A DNA stretch of 23,023 bases, from contig JANRIC010000010.1 in the NCBI GenBank assembly GCA_033765345.1, forward strand, positions 1 through 23,023. Direction: 5' to 3'. The notes under the pieces are model-generated. The model ran no database searches, had not been told where the DNA came from, and saw nothing but the letters and a program-made list of their open reading frames with translations. The stretch comes from JANRIC01 sp033765345. GTDB lineage: Bacteria; Bacteroidota; Bacteroidia; Cytophagales; Microscillaceae. The position numbers and the translations under genes were made by a program. Positions 1 through 7,484 of the stretch are shown here, piece after piece (positions within the stretch are counted from its first letter, which is position 1; each line of letters starts with the position of its first letter).

Positions 1-1
1 A

Positions 2-610
2 AGCTCAGATTTTATCAGTTTGTTGTATTATATGGGTTATTTGACCTTGCGGGAAACCAATGCAGCAGGAGTTACGCGCTTAGAAATGCCCAATTATGTG
101 ATTCAAAAGCTGTATCTGGATTTTTTAGTAAACTTACTCAAACAAAAAGAAGATTTGCAAATTCCTTCTAAGGCTGTGGGCGAAGCCATAGAAAAGATGG
201 CTATAGAAGGCAATATTCAACCTTTTTTCCAAATCATAGCAGGCATTTTGGAACATCTCTCCAACCGAGATTACCAAGATTTTGATGAAAAATACATCAA
301 AGCCATCATCATGGGTATTGCTTTGACCTATCCTTTGTATTTTATTGTTTCTGAGAGGGAATCAAAAAATGGCTATATGGATTTGTTATTTTTGCAACAA
401 GTGCCTTATACCCCACAATTTCAATTTGCTTTTGAATTGAAGTATTTGAAAAAAAAGGATGAAAAGAAGTTGCAAGCCACGCAAGAAACAGCCAAAAACC
501 AATTATTCAAATATATGGAAGGCAAAGAGCAACTAAAAAATCAAGTGAATGTCCAGGCCTATACCATCGTAGTGGTGAAAAGTAAAATTTATTTGGAGAA
601 GGTTGGGTGA
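2..610 (+). CDS. AAA-ATPase-like / PD-(D/E)XK nuclease family protein, 3' part only
   Basis: The reading frame is open to the left window edge, so this is the C-terminal part of a longer gene; the first visible codons are not a start. The visible part resembles the C-terminal nuclease domain (PDDEXK_9 type) of the large Bacteroidota family that joins an N-terminal AAA-ATPase-like domain to a restriction-like nuclease fold. Counting from the TTG at 20, the LLYYMGYLTL segment is typical of the junction after the ATPase domain. The candidate active site is D121 in GYMDLLFL plus E139 and K141 in FAFELKYLK, preceded by SERES. Family members are usually annotated as ATP-binding proteins of unknown substrate and are common in mobile or multi-copy contexts. 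The ATPase half lies outside the window and cannot be checked. Family assignment is fairly confident; biological role is unknown. Confidence 0.8.
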   Translation, partial: SSDFISLLYYMGYLTLRETNAAGVTRLEMPNYVIQKLYLDFLVNLLKQKEDLQIPSKAVGEAIEKMAIEGNIQPFFQIIAGILEHLSNRDYQDFDEKYIKAIIMGIALTYPLYFIVSERESKNGYMDLLFLQQVPYTPQFQFAFELKYLKKKDEKKLQATQETAKNQLFKYMEGKEQLKNQVNVQAYTIVVVKSKIYLEKVG

Positions 611-819
611 GATAAGTAGCGCAATCAATTGCCCCCACCTAGTGCGGCTTTCAGAACTCTATTTTTTGGTATATAGCCCATCAACAAGAGAATTGACGCT
701 TTAAGAACAAATAAAACCTTTTAAAATTGTTTTTATATATAAGTGTATACTTGATTTAAATTTCCTCCATTCATAGACTCTAATTAGGTATTTGTAAAGA
801 GTAATCAAATTGCATATTT

Positions 820-1701
820 ATGAAATATGTTTTTTTAGGATGCATTTGGATGCTCTGCCTACTCGGCTGTGTGGAGCGCAAGGCAGATATTGAGAAAATG
901 GACATCATTCACCACAGTTTGGAGCATACTGCTGACTTTTCGCTGGCAAGCAATATTGAGGCACTCGTTAAATTGAAAGAAAAGGTCCACAAGGAAGGCT
1001 CCTCTCCTGATGGACTTAGGGCTATTAAAAGAGCCAAAGAAATGCATCAAAATACCTTGGGTGTAATTTCATATCTGGATTCCCTTCGTAAAGACCTTAA
1101 AAAATCTCCTCAATCAGATCAAGCAAGTGTTCAAAAATTATTATTTAGAGAAAAAAAAGGTGAATTGTTAGCCCAAAAACTGAACGACTATCTAGCATAC
1201 ATTTTAGCAAATAATAATGATCTTTATGGAGGAGACATCAAAGAATTTTTTCCCAGCCTTACTCAAACGCCTAAAAATATCAGTTTCACCCAATTATATT
1301 TTGGTGGAAGCCCTGTGATAGAAGCCCTTGCATTTTTGGAAAAAACTAAGATAGAAGTATTGCATTATGAAGCAGAGGTTTTGAAGAAGTTGGGGGCGGG
1401 AGATGTTTCAAATTCTGATGTCTTTGAAAAATTTTATGCATTGGCTGTCGCACCTTCTAATTCTGTAGTTCAGGGGGAGGATTATGAAGCAGAGATGTTC
1501 TTTACAAGTACAAGACCTAAACGTAATATAAAAGTCACCCTCAACGGCGAAAATGTCCGCATCAAAGACGGTATCGCTTCTATTTCTATTCCTGCTCAAG
1601 GAATTGGCAAACATCACTGGAAAGCTAGCATTCAACTACAGCAATTAGAAAAAGATACGACTTTTCACTTAGAAGGCAAATATGAAGTCATCCCAAAATA
1701 A
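820..1701 (+). CDS. GldM-like lipoprotein, first of a tandem pair (domains 1-2 only)
   Basis: This 293-residue protein begins with a short hydrophobic stretch ending in a lipobox, L14-L15-G16-C17, so it is predicted to be a lipoprotein acylated on C17. Residues about 25-195 look like the helical first domain of the gliding/type IX secretion protein GldM: repeated helices with the SPVIEALAFLEKTKIEVLHYE segment near its end. Residues about 203-293 resemble the next GldM Ig-like domain, with FEKFYALAVAPSNSVVQGE, a conserved V-x-LNGENVRIKDG turn and a closing EGKYEV strand. Canonical GldM is about 500 residues, is anchored by an N-terminal transmembrane helix to the GldL motor and has two further C-terminal domains; those and the GldL-binding helix are absent here. 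It is followed after 6 bases by a paralogue, so the two are probably co-transcribed. Family assignment is by pattern recognition; function is unknown. Confidence 0.72.
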   Translation: MKYVFLGCIWMLCLLGCVERKADIEKMDIIHHSLEHTADFSLASNIEALVKLKEKVHKEGSSPDGLRAIKRAKEMHQNTLGVISYLDSLRKDLKKSPQSDQASVQKLLFREKKGELLAQKLNDYLAYILANNNDLYGGDIKEFFPSLTQTPKNISFTQLYFGGSPVIEALAFLEKTKIEVLHYEAEVLKKLGAGDVSNSDVFEKFYALAVAPSNSVVQGEDYEAEMFFTSTRPKRNIKVTLNGENVRIKDGIASISIPAQGIGKHHWKASIQLQQLEKDTTFHLEGKYEVIPK

Positions 1702-1707
1702 TTAGTC

Positions 1708-2598
1708 ATGAAAAAATCAGCTTTATCCATATTCCTCTTGTTTTTTGCCCTAGCTGCCTGTGAATATAGCGATCACCGCACTAGGCAAAATTTTGAAATG
1801 CTTCAAAGCACATTGGAAAATGCCGTGGAGTTCAATAAAGATCAGAGTGCAATGATTTTGCAGGATTTAAAATATCTGGTAAAAAAAACCGGCAATTATG
1901 AAAAAAATATAGCCCTAGTCAGAGATGCGGAGTTTTTGAAAAAAAACGTCGGGATGATGGATGTGAGACTGCAAAAAGCCCAAAAACGACTCAAAAACCC
2001 CTCCAAAGACCCTTGGGGCAGAAACCCTGTGAAGCTATATATGCAAGGAGATGCAGGAAAAGCACTCAGAGATACTATTCTAAGCTTCCGCCATAATATC
2101 CAGGCTCGCTTCAAAACAGCTCTTTTTGTCTTGGATTCCCTCACCCGACTTCAGGAAGATTTTATCCCAGCAAATTTTACGAACGAACCTATTTCGCCTG
2201 AAATAGCTAGAGCTTTTCTTCTGCAACAAGAACTTGCCTTGCTTGAATTTGAGCAAACAATCTTGAATCGATTAAAAAACTCCTTACAGGTTGACCCCAA
2301 TATACCTAATTTCGACAAATTAGTGCCTTTTGCCTCGGCTGTGTCCACAATTGTCAAAGAAGGAGAGTTTTTTGAATTGGATATTTTCCTGGCAAATGCC
2401 TCAGCCAATCTGCCTATGAAGATGACGGCCAATGGCAAGCCCGTTCCTGTAAAAGATGGCATTGGCAAGGTAAAAATCCCAACCTCCATTCCCGGTAATT
2501 ATACTTGGGAAGGTAAGATAAGCTTCAATATCAAAGGGAAAGATACGACTTTTAGGCTTATCAAGGAATATACAGTGATTAAAAAACCTGAAAAATAG
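1708..2598 (+). CDS. GldM-like lipoprotein, second of a tandem pair (domains 1-2 only)
   Basis: This 296-residue protein has a clear lipoprotein signal: MKK, a hydrophobic core, then lipobox L15-A16-A17-C18. The mature part is a helical region (about 25-195) followed by an Ig-like domain (about 205-292) whose ANGKPVPVKDGIGKVKIP motif is close to the GldM second-domain consensus. It shares architecture, length and the closing KDTTF-strand segment with the gene upstream, from which it is separated by 6 bases, so the pair looks like a tandem duplication that then diverged. Like its neighbour it lacks the membrane helix and the third and fourth domains of true GldM. A periplasm-facing lipoprotein could modulate or mimic the GldK/L/M/N trans-envelope assembly; this is inference, since no other gld gene is in the window. 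Confidence 0.75.
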   Translation: MKKSALSIFLLFFALAACEYSDHRTRQNFEMLQSTLENAVEFNKDQSAMILQDLKYLVKKTGNYEKNIALVRDAEFLKKNVGMMDVRLQKAQKRLKNPSKDPWGRNPVKLYMQGDAGKALRDTILSFRHNIQARFKTALFVLDSLTRLQEDFIPANFTNEPISPEIARAFLLQQELALLEFEQTILNRLKNSLQVDPNIPNFDKLVPFASAVSTIVKEGEFFELDIFLANASANLPMKMTANGKPVPVKDGIGKVKIPTSIPGNYTWEGKISFNIKGKDTTFRLIKEYTVIKKPEK

Positions 2599-2682
2599 GC
2601 ACCTAGTTTAGATTTCAGACAAAAGAATGTACAATTTTTAACTGACTCTCGATGAGCAATTCGTGCTGCATATCTCAGGAAT

Positions 2683-2713
2683 ATAAAAAAATCCAATGTA
2701 TAGGCATTGGATT
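2683..2713 (-). terminator. Intrinsic terminator after the 51-residue membrane protein
   Basis: Bases 2690-2698 (AATCCAATG) and 2705-2713 (CATTGGATT) form a perfect 9-bp stem with a 6-base loop. On the minus strand the stem is followed at once by a T tract (the A run at 2684-2690 on the plus strand), as in a rho-independent terminator. It sits 30 bases beyond the small gene's stop codon and also lies between two convergent genes; plus-strand transcripts would meet the hairpin without a T tract. Confidence 0.65.
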
Positions 2714-2743
2714 ATTCGAGTTGAAAATTAGAAACTATTATAT

Positions 2744-2899
2744 TTATTTGATTTGTTTGTTGTCATTGTTTGCAATCAGAAGTTTATAACCCAGATATAT
2801 ACCCCCGCCGATAATTGCCCACCAAACGATTTTGCTTACAAAGCCGATTGCCAAACCCATCAAAAGCAGTGCACCGATAATTGCCAATAGATCTTTCAT
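2744..2899 (-). CDS. Small membrane protein, 51 residues
   Basis: On the minus strand an ATG at 2899 opens a 51-codon frame ending in TAA at 2744. The product starts MKDLLAIIGALLLMGLAIGF and continues through KIVWWAIIGGGIYLGYKLL to a polar tail NNDNKQIK. That gives one long or two short glycine-rich transmembrane segments and no other domain. The frame is supported independently by a consensus-like promoter upstream (2954-2986) and a hairpin with a T tract just downstream (2683-2713), which together make a compact monocistronic unit. It lies between two plus-strand genes. No function can be assigned; the composition resembles the many small integral membrane proteins of Bacteroidota that are often missed in annotation. 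Confidence 0.7.
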   Translation of the reverse strand: MKDLLAIIGALLLMGLAIGFVSKIVWWAIIGGGIYLGYKLLIANNDNKQIK

Positions 2900-2953
2900 G
2901 ATTTTAAATTTTATTGTTCTGTTTTATAAACGGATAATTGAAAGGACGTGGTT

Positions 2954-2986
2954 CAAATATAATTATTTTATTCTACTTTTTTCAAT
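2954..2986 (-). promoter_or_regulatory. Bacteroidota-type promoter for the 51-residue membrane protein
   Basis: Read on the minus strand, 2961-2954 is TATATTTG, an exact match to the TAnnTTTG -7 element of Bacteroidota, and 2986-2983 is ATTG, matching the core of the TTTG -33 element, with 21 bases between them. The known spacing in this phylum is about 19-21. The -7 element lies 54 bases before the start codon at 2899. Confidence 0.55.
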
Positions 2987-3106
2987 TAATTTTACAAAAT
3001 CATAATCCGAAAAATTCGTGTTTTTTAAAATCTTGTCCTAAACTGGGCATTGAATGATTGGTTTGCTTTAAAACCCATCAAAGATACATTCAATTAAAAG
3101 CATTTT

Positions 3107-3931
3107 ATGAAAAAAATTGCGAGCTTTTTGATCCTATTTTTGAGCTTTTTTAGCCAAATATCTGCCCAAATTGAGCAATATCCCTTGGGTGCCCGGTCTA
3201 TAGCAATGGGGACAGCAAGCCTCACTTTACAAGACCAGTGGGCATTTTTCAACAATCCCTCCGGCACGGCAAGCCTAGAAGATGCTTCCGTATTTTTTGC
3301 TTATGAAAACCGTTTTGGGGTTTCTGCTTTTCAAACCTTTGGCGTAGGTGGAGTTTTGCCGCTCAAAATCGGTACTGTGGGTGCAGGGGTGTCCAGATTT
3401 GGAGACGAACTGTATAATGAATTGAAGGCAGGAGTTTCATTCAGCAAAAAAATTGATATGGTAAGCCTAGGACTCAAAGTAAATTATGTACAGGTGGCTA
3501 TCAGGGATTTAAATAGTAAAGGGGCGCTAGTGCTTGAATTTGGAGGATTGGTGCAGATTACCAAACAAATTTATCTGGCGGGTTATATCTATAATCTGAA
3601 TCAGGCTAAATTTAAAACTGCCTTTGAACAAGACGAGCTCATACCAACCATTTTAAAAGCCGGACTAGGGTATCAACCCATCAAACCACTTTTTATCTCC
3701 ATAGAGACCGTCAAAGACATCGATCTTCCGGCAAGTTTTAATGCGGGTGTAGAATATCAGATCGTTAAAAATTTAAATTTTCGTACAGGAATTCAGACAG
3801 AGCCTTTTCGAAATCATTTTGGGCTGGGATTTAGCCCCAAGACCTTTCATTTTGATTATGCCCTCTCAACTGGAAACGATTTAGGACTTTCGCATCATAT
3901 TTCATTTGGCTATCGTTTTACAAAAAAATAA
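3107..3931 (+). CDS. PorV/FadL-like outer membrane beta-barrel protein
   Basis: The 274-residue product has a signal peptide (MKKIASFLILFLSFFSQISA, cleavage predicted after A20 before QIEQ). The mature start GARSIAMGTASLTLQDQWA followed by NNPSG is the typical opening of the PorV/PorQ/UPF0164 group, relatives of FadL barrels, in which a small-residue MG-A motif and an NP-G motif form the N-terminal plug region. The rest alternates short amphipathic beta strands with turns and ends in a strand SFGYRF followed by TKK, consistent with a barrel of the outer membrane. PorV-type proteins serve type IX secretion as shuttles for sorting-domain cargo, but FadL relatives carry hydrophobic substrates; at this length either could apply. 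It is followed 33 bases later by the DUF4240 gene. Confidence 0.65.
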   Translation: MKKIASFLILFLSFFSQISAQIEQYPLGARSIAMGTASLTLQDQWAFFNNPSGTASLEDASVFFAYENRFGVSAFQTFGVGGVLPLKIGTVGAGVSRFGDELYNELKAGVSFSKKIDMVSLGLKVNYVQVAIRDLNSKGALVLEFGGLVQITKQIYLAGYIYNLNQAKFKTAFEQDELIPTILKAGLGYQPIKPLFISIETVKDIDLPASFNAGVEYQIVKNLNFRTGIQTEPFRNHFGLGFSPKTFHFDYALSTGNDLGLSHHISFGYRFTKK

Positions 3932-3964
3932 GCTGTATTTTTGCTCCCTGAAAAATTTTATTCT

Positions 3965-4555
3965 ATGACTGAAAGTGAATTTTGGGCAATTATTGATATT
4001 TCTCTAGAGTCCATTGCCTTTGATGCAGAAGTAGACGAGCAAATAGAAGCTTTAGTAGATTATTTAATTAATTTCTCTAAAAAAGATTTAATCGGATTTG
4101 AAATTCATATCAGGCGCAAACTGGCTGACCTATACAAGTCCGAAATCGTAGAGCTGTATGTAATTATGGAAAATGATTTTAGCATTGAAGACAACGGGCA
4201 AGTTTCGTTTGATGATTATGTATCCAGTGATGGTTTTTTGTACTTCCGATGCTGGTTGATTTTGCAGGGCAGAGATCTATTTTATGATGTACTTCAAGAC
4301 CCTGAAACAATTCTTAAATATACCATTAATATCAATGAAATTTGGGGGGAATCTCTGCTTTATGCTACTGATGAAGCTTATACCAGAGAACATAACAACG
4401 AGCAAGAGTCTGAGATCAAAGATGAGGTCTTTAAATCTCATCCTGAAATAGATTATGACTGCGGTGATTTTGAATTGGATCGTGATCCTGAAATAGATTA
4501 TCTACAGGATAAGTACCCTGACCTGGTCAGAGAAATCATTCGGCTCAAAAAATGA
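3965..4555 (+). CDS. DUF4240 domain-containing protein
   Basis: I start the gene at the ATG at 3965, giving MTESEFWAIIDISLES, because DUF4240 proteins characteristically begin M-x-E-x-x-FW; the frame is open to a TTG at 3941 but the extra residues do not fit the family. The 196-residue product shows the family landmarks in order: an FW near the start, a helix with FEIHIRRKLADLYKSE, an SSDGFLYFRCWLILQGRDLF core, an alanine/tyrosine-containing helix around LLYATDEAYTRE, then an acidic tail. There is no signal peptide, so it is cytosolic. Similar proteins occur across actinobacteria and Bacteroidota, often as DUF4240 or WGR-associated proteins, with no known activity. Neighbours give no functional clue. 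Confidence 0.85.
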   Translation: MTESEFWAIIDISLESIAFDAEVDEQIEALVDYLINFSKKDLIGFEIHIRRKLADLYKSEIVELYVIMENDFSIEDNGQVSFDDYVSSDGFLYFRCWLILQGRDLFYDVLQDPETILKYTININEIWGESLLYATDEAYTREHNNEQESEIKDEVFKSHPEIDYDCGDFELDRDPEIDYLQDKYPDLVREIIRLKK

Positions 4556-4638
4556 AGAACAAGCGCAATGTGTAAGGTGTAGGTCGTGGAAAAAGATGCA
4601 AATATTAGTATAAAACTGATTACTATAAAACCAAAATC

Positions 4639-5196
4639 ATGATTGAATTTAAGCCCGCTGGTGCATCCAAAACCACCCTCACAGAACTCATGATCCCCGC
4701 TTATGCCAATTTTAGTGGCAAAATTCATGGAGGGACTTTGTTATCTCTGATGGATAAAGTTGCTTATGCCTGTGCCTACAAACACGCTGGCAATTATTGC
4801 GTGACGGTTTCGGTCAATCGAGTAGAGTTTTTACAACCCGTAGAAGTCGGAGATATGATTTATATGGATGCCGAGGTACATTATGTGGGGCGTAGCTCGA
4901 TGATTATTGGCATTGAGGTTAGCTCCGAAAACTTCAAAACCAATACCCGCCGCCCTACCAATTCTTCTTATTTTACGATGGTAGCCAAAGACGATGCTGG
5001 GAATCCAACCACAGTGCCCGGTTTGATTTTGGAAACAGAAACCCACATCCGCAACTTCATTAAAGCCATGAAACTCAAAGAACTAGTAGGCAAGCTCAAA
5101 GATGATTTGCTTGAAATAGAAACCCAACTTCATTATCAGGTTGATTTCGAACTTCTCAAAAAAGAACGCTGTAAAATCCTTCGTGAGCCGGAATAA
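4639..5196 (+). CDS. Acyl-CoA thioesterase, hotdog fold (YciA/ACOT type)
   Basis: This predicted cytosolic enzyme hydrolyses acyl-CoA to free fatty acid and CoA. The single hotdog domain covers about residues 8-130. The signature N24-F-S-G-K-I-H30-G31-G32-T-L-L with D39 at the start of the following helix is that of the YciA/ACOT acyl-CoA thioesterases, where the Asn and Asp positions are catalytic. The strand V58-S-V-N-R-V-E-F-L-Q-P and the R-S-S-M-I-I-G segment complete the family pattern. Residues about 140-185 form a charged, probably coiled-coil extension (KELVGKLKDDLLEIETQL) beyond the usual domain end, which may help oligomerisation. Substrate chain length cannot be read from sequence. 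The next gene begins 33 bases downstream. Confidence 0.9.
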   Translation: MIEFKPAGASKTTLTELMIPAYANFSGKIHGGTLLSLMDKVAYACAYKHAGNYCVTVSVNRVEFLQPVEVGDMIYMDAEVHYVGRSSMIIGIEVSSENFKTNTRRPTNSSYFTMVAKDDAGNPTTVPGLILETETHIRNFIKAMKLKELVGKLKDDLLEIETQLHYQVDFELLKKERCKILREPE

Positions 5197-5229
5197 TTCC
5201 TTAAATTGCCTTCACAAAATTCATAAACT

Positions 5230-7335
5230 ATGCTTCGTAATCACTTGATTTTTTGGGGAGGAATTTTATGCTTATGGATCTGTCCCCTACAAGCTCAAAA
5301 TATTCAAAAACCTGAAATTGATCTGGATAGTTTTATACAAGAGCTTTTTCCGGTACAGGATGAAGACCTCAATTATGAGGATATTTATGAGACTTTGTTC
5401 CTGCTCTACAGCAATCCGCTCAATCTGAACCGCTGTACAAGGGATGAACTTCAGTCTCTTTTTATCCTTTCAGAAAAGCAACTGAACAGTTTTTTTGAAT
5501 ATCGCGAAAAAAACGGCAATTTTTTATCAATTTATGAATTGCAAGCCGTCCCGGATCTTGATCTGATTACTATTAATAAAATACTGCCTTTTGTGTCTAT
5601 TGAAGACCTGGGGGCGAAGTCTCAGCCACTCCTACAAAGAATCCTGGCCGAAAAAAACAATTATTTGCTGCTGCGCTACAGCCAAACTTTAGAAGAAAAA
5701 AAAGGCTTTACCGAAGAAGCGACCCCCTCGCAGAAGTATCTTGGCTCTCCCGGCAAACTCTACGCACGCTTCCGAATAAGCCACGTTCGCGATTTTAGCC
5801 TGGGTTTTACCCTGGAAAAGGATGACGGTGAGCAATATATCTGGGATCCTGACACACGTCGCTATGGTATGGATTATGTTTCTTATCACGCTTTTTTTCA
5901 AAACAAAGGGCGTTTCAAAGCCATCGCATTGGGAGATTATCAAATTCAATTCGGGCAGGGGCTTTTGCTGGCTGGAGGGTTTGGTCTAGGCAAAGGCTCA
6001 GAATCGGTGCAGGCTGTCCGAAGAAGTAATCTGGGGATTCGCCCGTTTACGTCGGTACTGGAAAGCGGCTTTTTCAGGGGCGGGGCAGTCACGTACAATG
6101 TCGGGCCGATTGATATTACAGGATTTTACTCCCGCATTCGTAGAGATGGCACGCTGAGTGAAGCCACAGATACTACTGAGGCAGAATTTCAGGCATTTAT
6201 TGAGACGCTCCAAAGCACTGGATTGCACCGTACTGAAAACGAAATCAACGCCAAAGGGCGATTCAAGGAACAAACAGTTGGGGGCAATCTGCTTTTCAGA
6301 AATGGACGCAAAAATCTCGAGATTGGAGCTATTTTTATCCATACCAATTACAACCTACCCTTCGTGCGGGGAAGCCAAAGTGCCAAAGATAGCATCGTAG
6401 ACCAGTTTGAATTCAGTGGAAAAACGAATTACAACATAGGTCTGAATTTCAACTATAACTGGCAGAATTTTTCATTTTTTGGGGAAGGCGCACGCTCCAA
6501 AAGTGGTGGAATTGGTTTTTTGGGTGGTTTTGTATCCAGCCTTTCAGATCAGGTCGAGATGTCGATGCTCTACAGGTCTTATGACCGGGATTTTCACACG
6601 TTTTTTGGTTCGGCTTTTGGCGAGGGAACCCGCAATATCAATGAAAGTGGCATCTATTGGGGGATCAAAATCACACCCATCGTCAGGAAGCTGCAAATTG
6701 CAGCCTATTATGACTGGTTTAAATTTCCCTGGCTTCGCTTTAGGATAGATGCCCCTTCAGATGGTTATGAGTTCCTAAGCCGGGTCAGTTATTCATTCAG
6801 CCGCAAAATCAAGGCTTATGCACAGTTTCGGCAAGAGGTCAAAGACCGGAATATCAATTCGGAGGATAGTCAGACGGCTTTCAGAGAAATTTTCACGGGG
6901 ACGAAGCGCAATTTTTTAATCAATTTTGATTATCAAGCTGAAAAAATCTTCAGAGTACAAACCCGAGTACAATTTAGCACCTTTGATTTCAACTCCGTAC
7001 GAACCAAAGGTTTTGCCTTGGTACAGGATTTTGGCTTTGATTTTGGGAAATTACGCCTCGATTTTCGCTATTCTCTTTTTGATACCGATGATTTCGACAA
7101 CCGACAGTATGTCTATGAAAAAGACGTACTTTGGTCGTTTTCTATCCCTGCCTACAACGGGCGAGGCATTCGCTCTTATGCCTTGTTACGTTATCAAATC
7201 ACCCGCAAAATAGACGTTTGGCTTCGTTATGCCCGATTTGACTACCAAAACCAAGACACTGTGAGTTCGGGTGGAGAAGAAACACAGGGGAATACCCGTT
7301 CGGAGATCAGGGCGCAGGTGCGGTTTGAGTTTTAG
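5230..7335 (+). CDS. Helix-hairpin-helix domain fused to an outer membrane beta-barrel
   Basis: The 701-residue product opens with a signal peptide ending near LQAQ (residue 23), then an acidic segment. Residues about 62-122 are a duplicated ComEA-like helix-hairpin-helix: LNLNRCTRDELQSLFILS, FFEYREKNGNF and YELQAVPDLDLITINKILPF. From about residue 135 to the end the sequence is a long series of aromatic-rich alternating strands (for example YLLLRYSQTL, RFRISHVRDFSLGF, AIALGDYQIQFGQGLLL) ending in RAQVRFEF, whose terminal Phe is typical of barrels inserted by the BAM machinery. This architecture is conserved in Bacteroidota and annotated only as helix-hairpin-helix protein. The HHH is a non-specific DNA-binding fold in ComEA, so a role in DNA uptake or binding at the surface is conceivable but unproven. 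It probably shares a transcript with the thioesterase gene 33 bases upstream. Confidence 0.8.
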   Translation: MLRNHLIFWGGILCLWICPLQAQNIQKPEIDLDSFIQELFPVQDEDLNYEDIYETLFLLYSNPLNLNRCTRDELQSLFILSEKQLNSFFEYREKNGNFLSIYELQAVPDLDLITINKILPFVSIEDLGAKSQPLLQRILAEKNNYLLLRYSQTLEEKKGFTEEATPSQKYLGSPGKLYARFRISHVRDFSLGFTLEKDDGEQYIWDPDTRRYGMDYVSYHAFFQNKGRFKAIALGDYQIQFGQGLLLAGGFGLGKGSESVQAVRRSNLGIRPFTSVLESGFFRGGAVTYNVGPIDITGFYSRIRRDGTLSEATDTTEAEFQAFIETLQSTGLHRTENEINAKGRFKEQTVGGNLLFRNGRKNLEIGAIFIHTNYNLPFVRGSQSAKDSIVDQFEFSGKTNYNIGLNFNYNWQNFSFFGEGARSKSGGIGFLGGFVSSLSDQVEMSMLYRSYDRDFHTFFGSAFGEGTRNINESGIYWGIKITPIVRKLQIAAYYDWFKFPWLRFRIDAPSDGYEFLSRVSYSFSRKIKAYAQFRQEVKDRNINSEDSQTAFREIFTGTKRNFLINFDYQAEKIFRVQTRVQFSTFDFNSVRTKGFALVQDFGFDFGKLRLDFRYSLFDTDDFDNRQYVYEKDVLWSFSIPAYNGRGIRSYALLRYQITRKIDVWLRYARFDYQNQDTVSSGGEETQGNTRSEIRAQVRFEF

Positions 7336-7349
7336 GGGGAGTAGAATAT

Positions 7350-7359
7350 GACTCGAGTC
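7350..7359. repeat. 10-bp perfect palindrome between convergent genes
   Basis: GACTCGAGTC lies 15 bases after the barrel gene stop, in the 149-base gap between convergent genes. It has no loop or T tract, so it is not a terminator; it may be chance. Nothing else structured is obvious in the gap apart from a T run at 7489-7495 next to the stop codon of the minus-strand gene. Confidence 0.3.
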
Positions 7360-7484
7360 CTCGATAGTTTAGTTGAAAAGCGTGAATTGGAGTTCTTTGA
7401 TTACTTGTATTGGGTTCATTGACCCTATGTAGTTCATAGCCTGTTATGACATACTGCGTCCTACATTCCAAACTTGAATAAACA

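Noticed and set aside
3936..3943. TATTTTTG, an exact TAnnTTTG -7 match before the DUF4240 gene
   Set aside because: The nearest TTTG upstream (3905-3908) is 27 bases away, too far for the usual spacing, and the box is only 21 bases before the ATG; left as unproven.
6158..6748. Two plus-strand ORFs of 80 and 89 codons inside the helix-hairpin-helix barrel gene
   Set aside because: They are out-of-frame shadows of a 701-residue gene with continuous barrel pattern.
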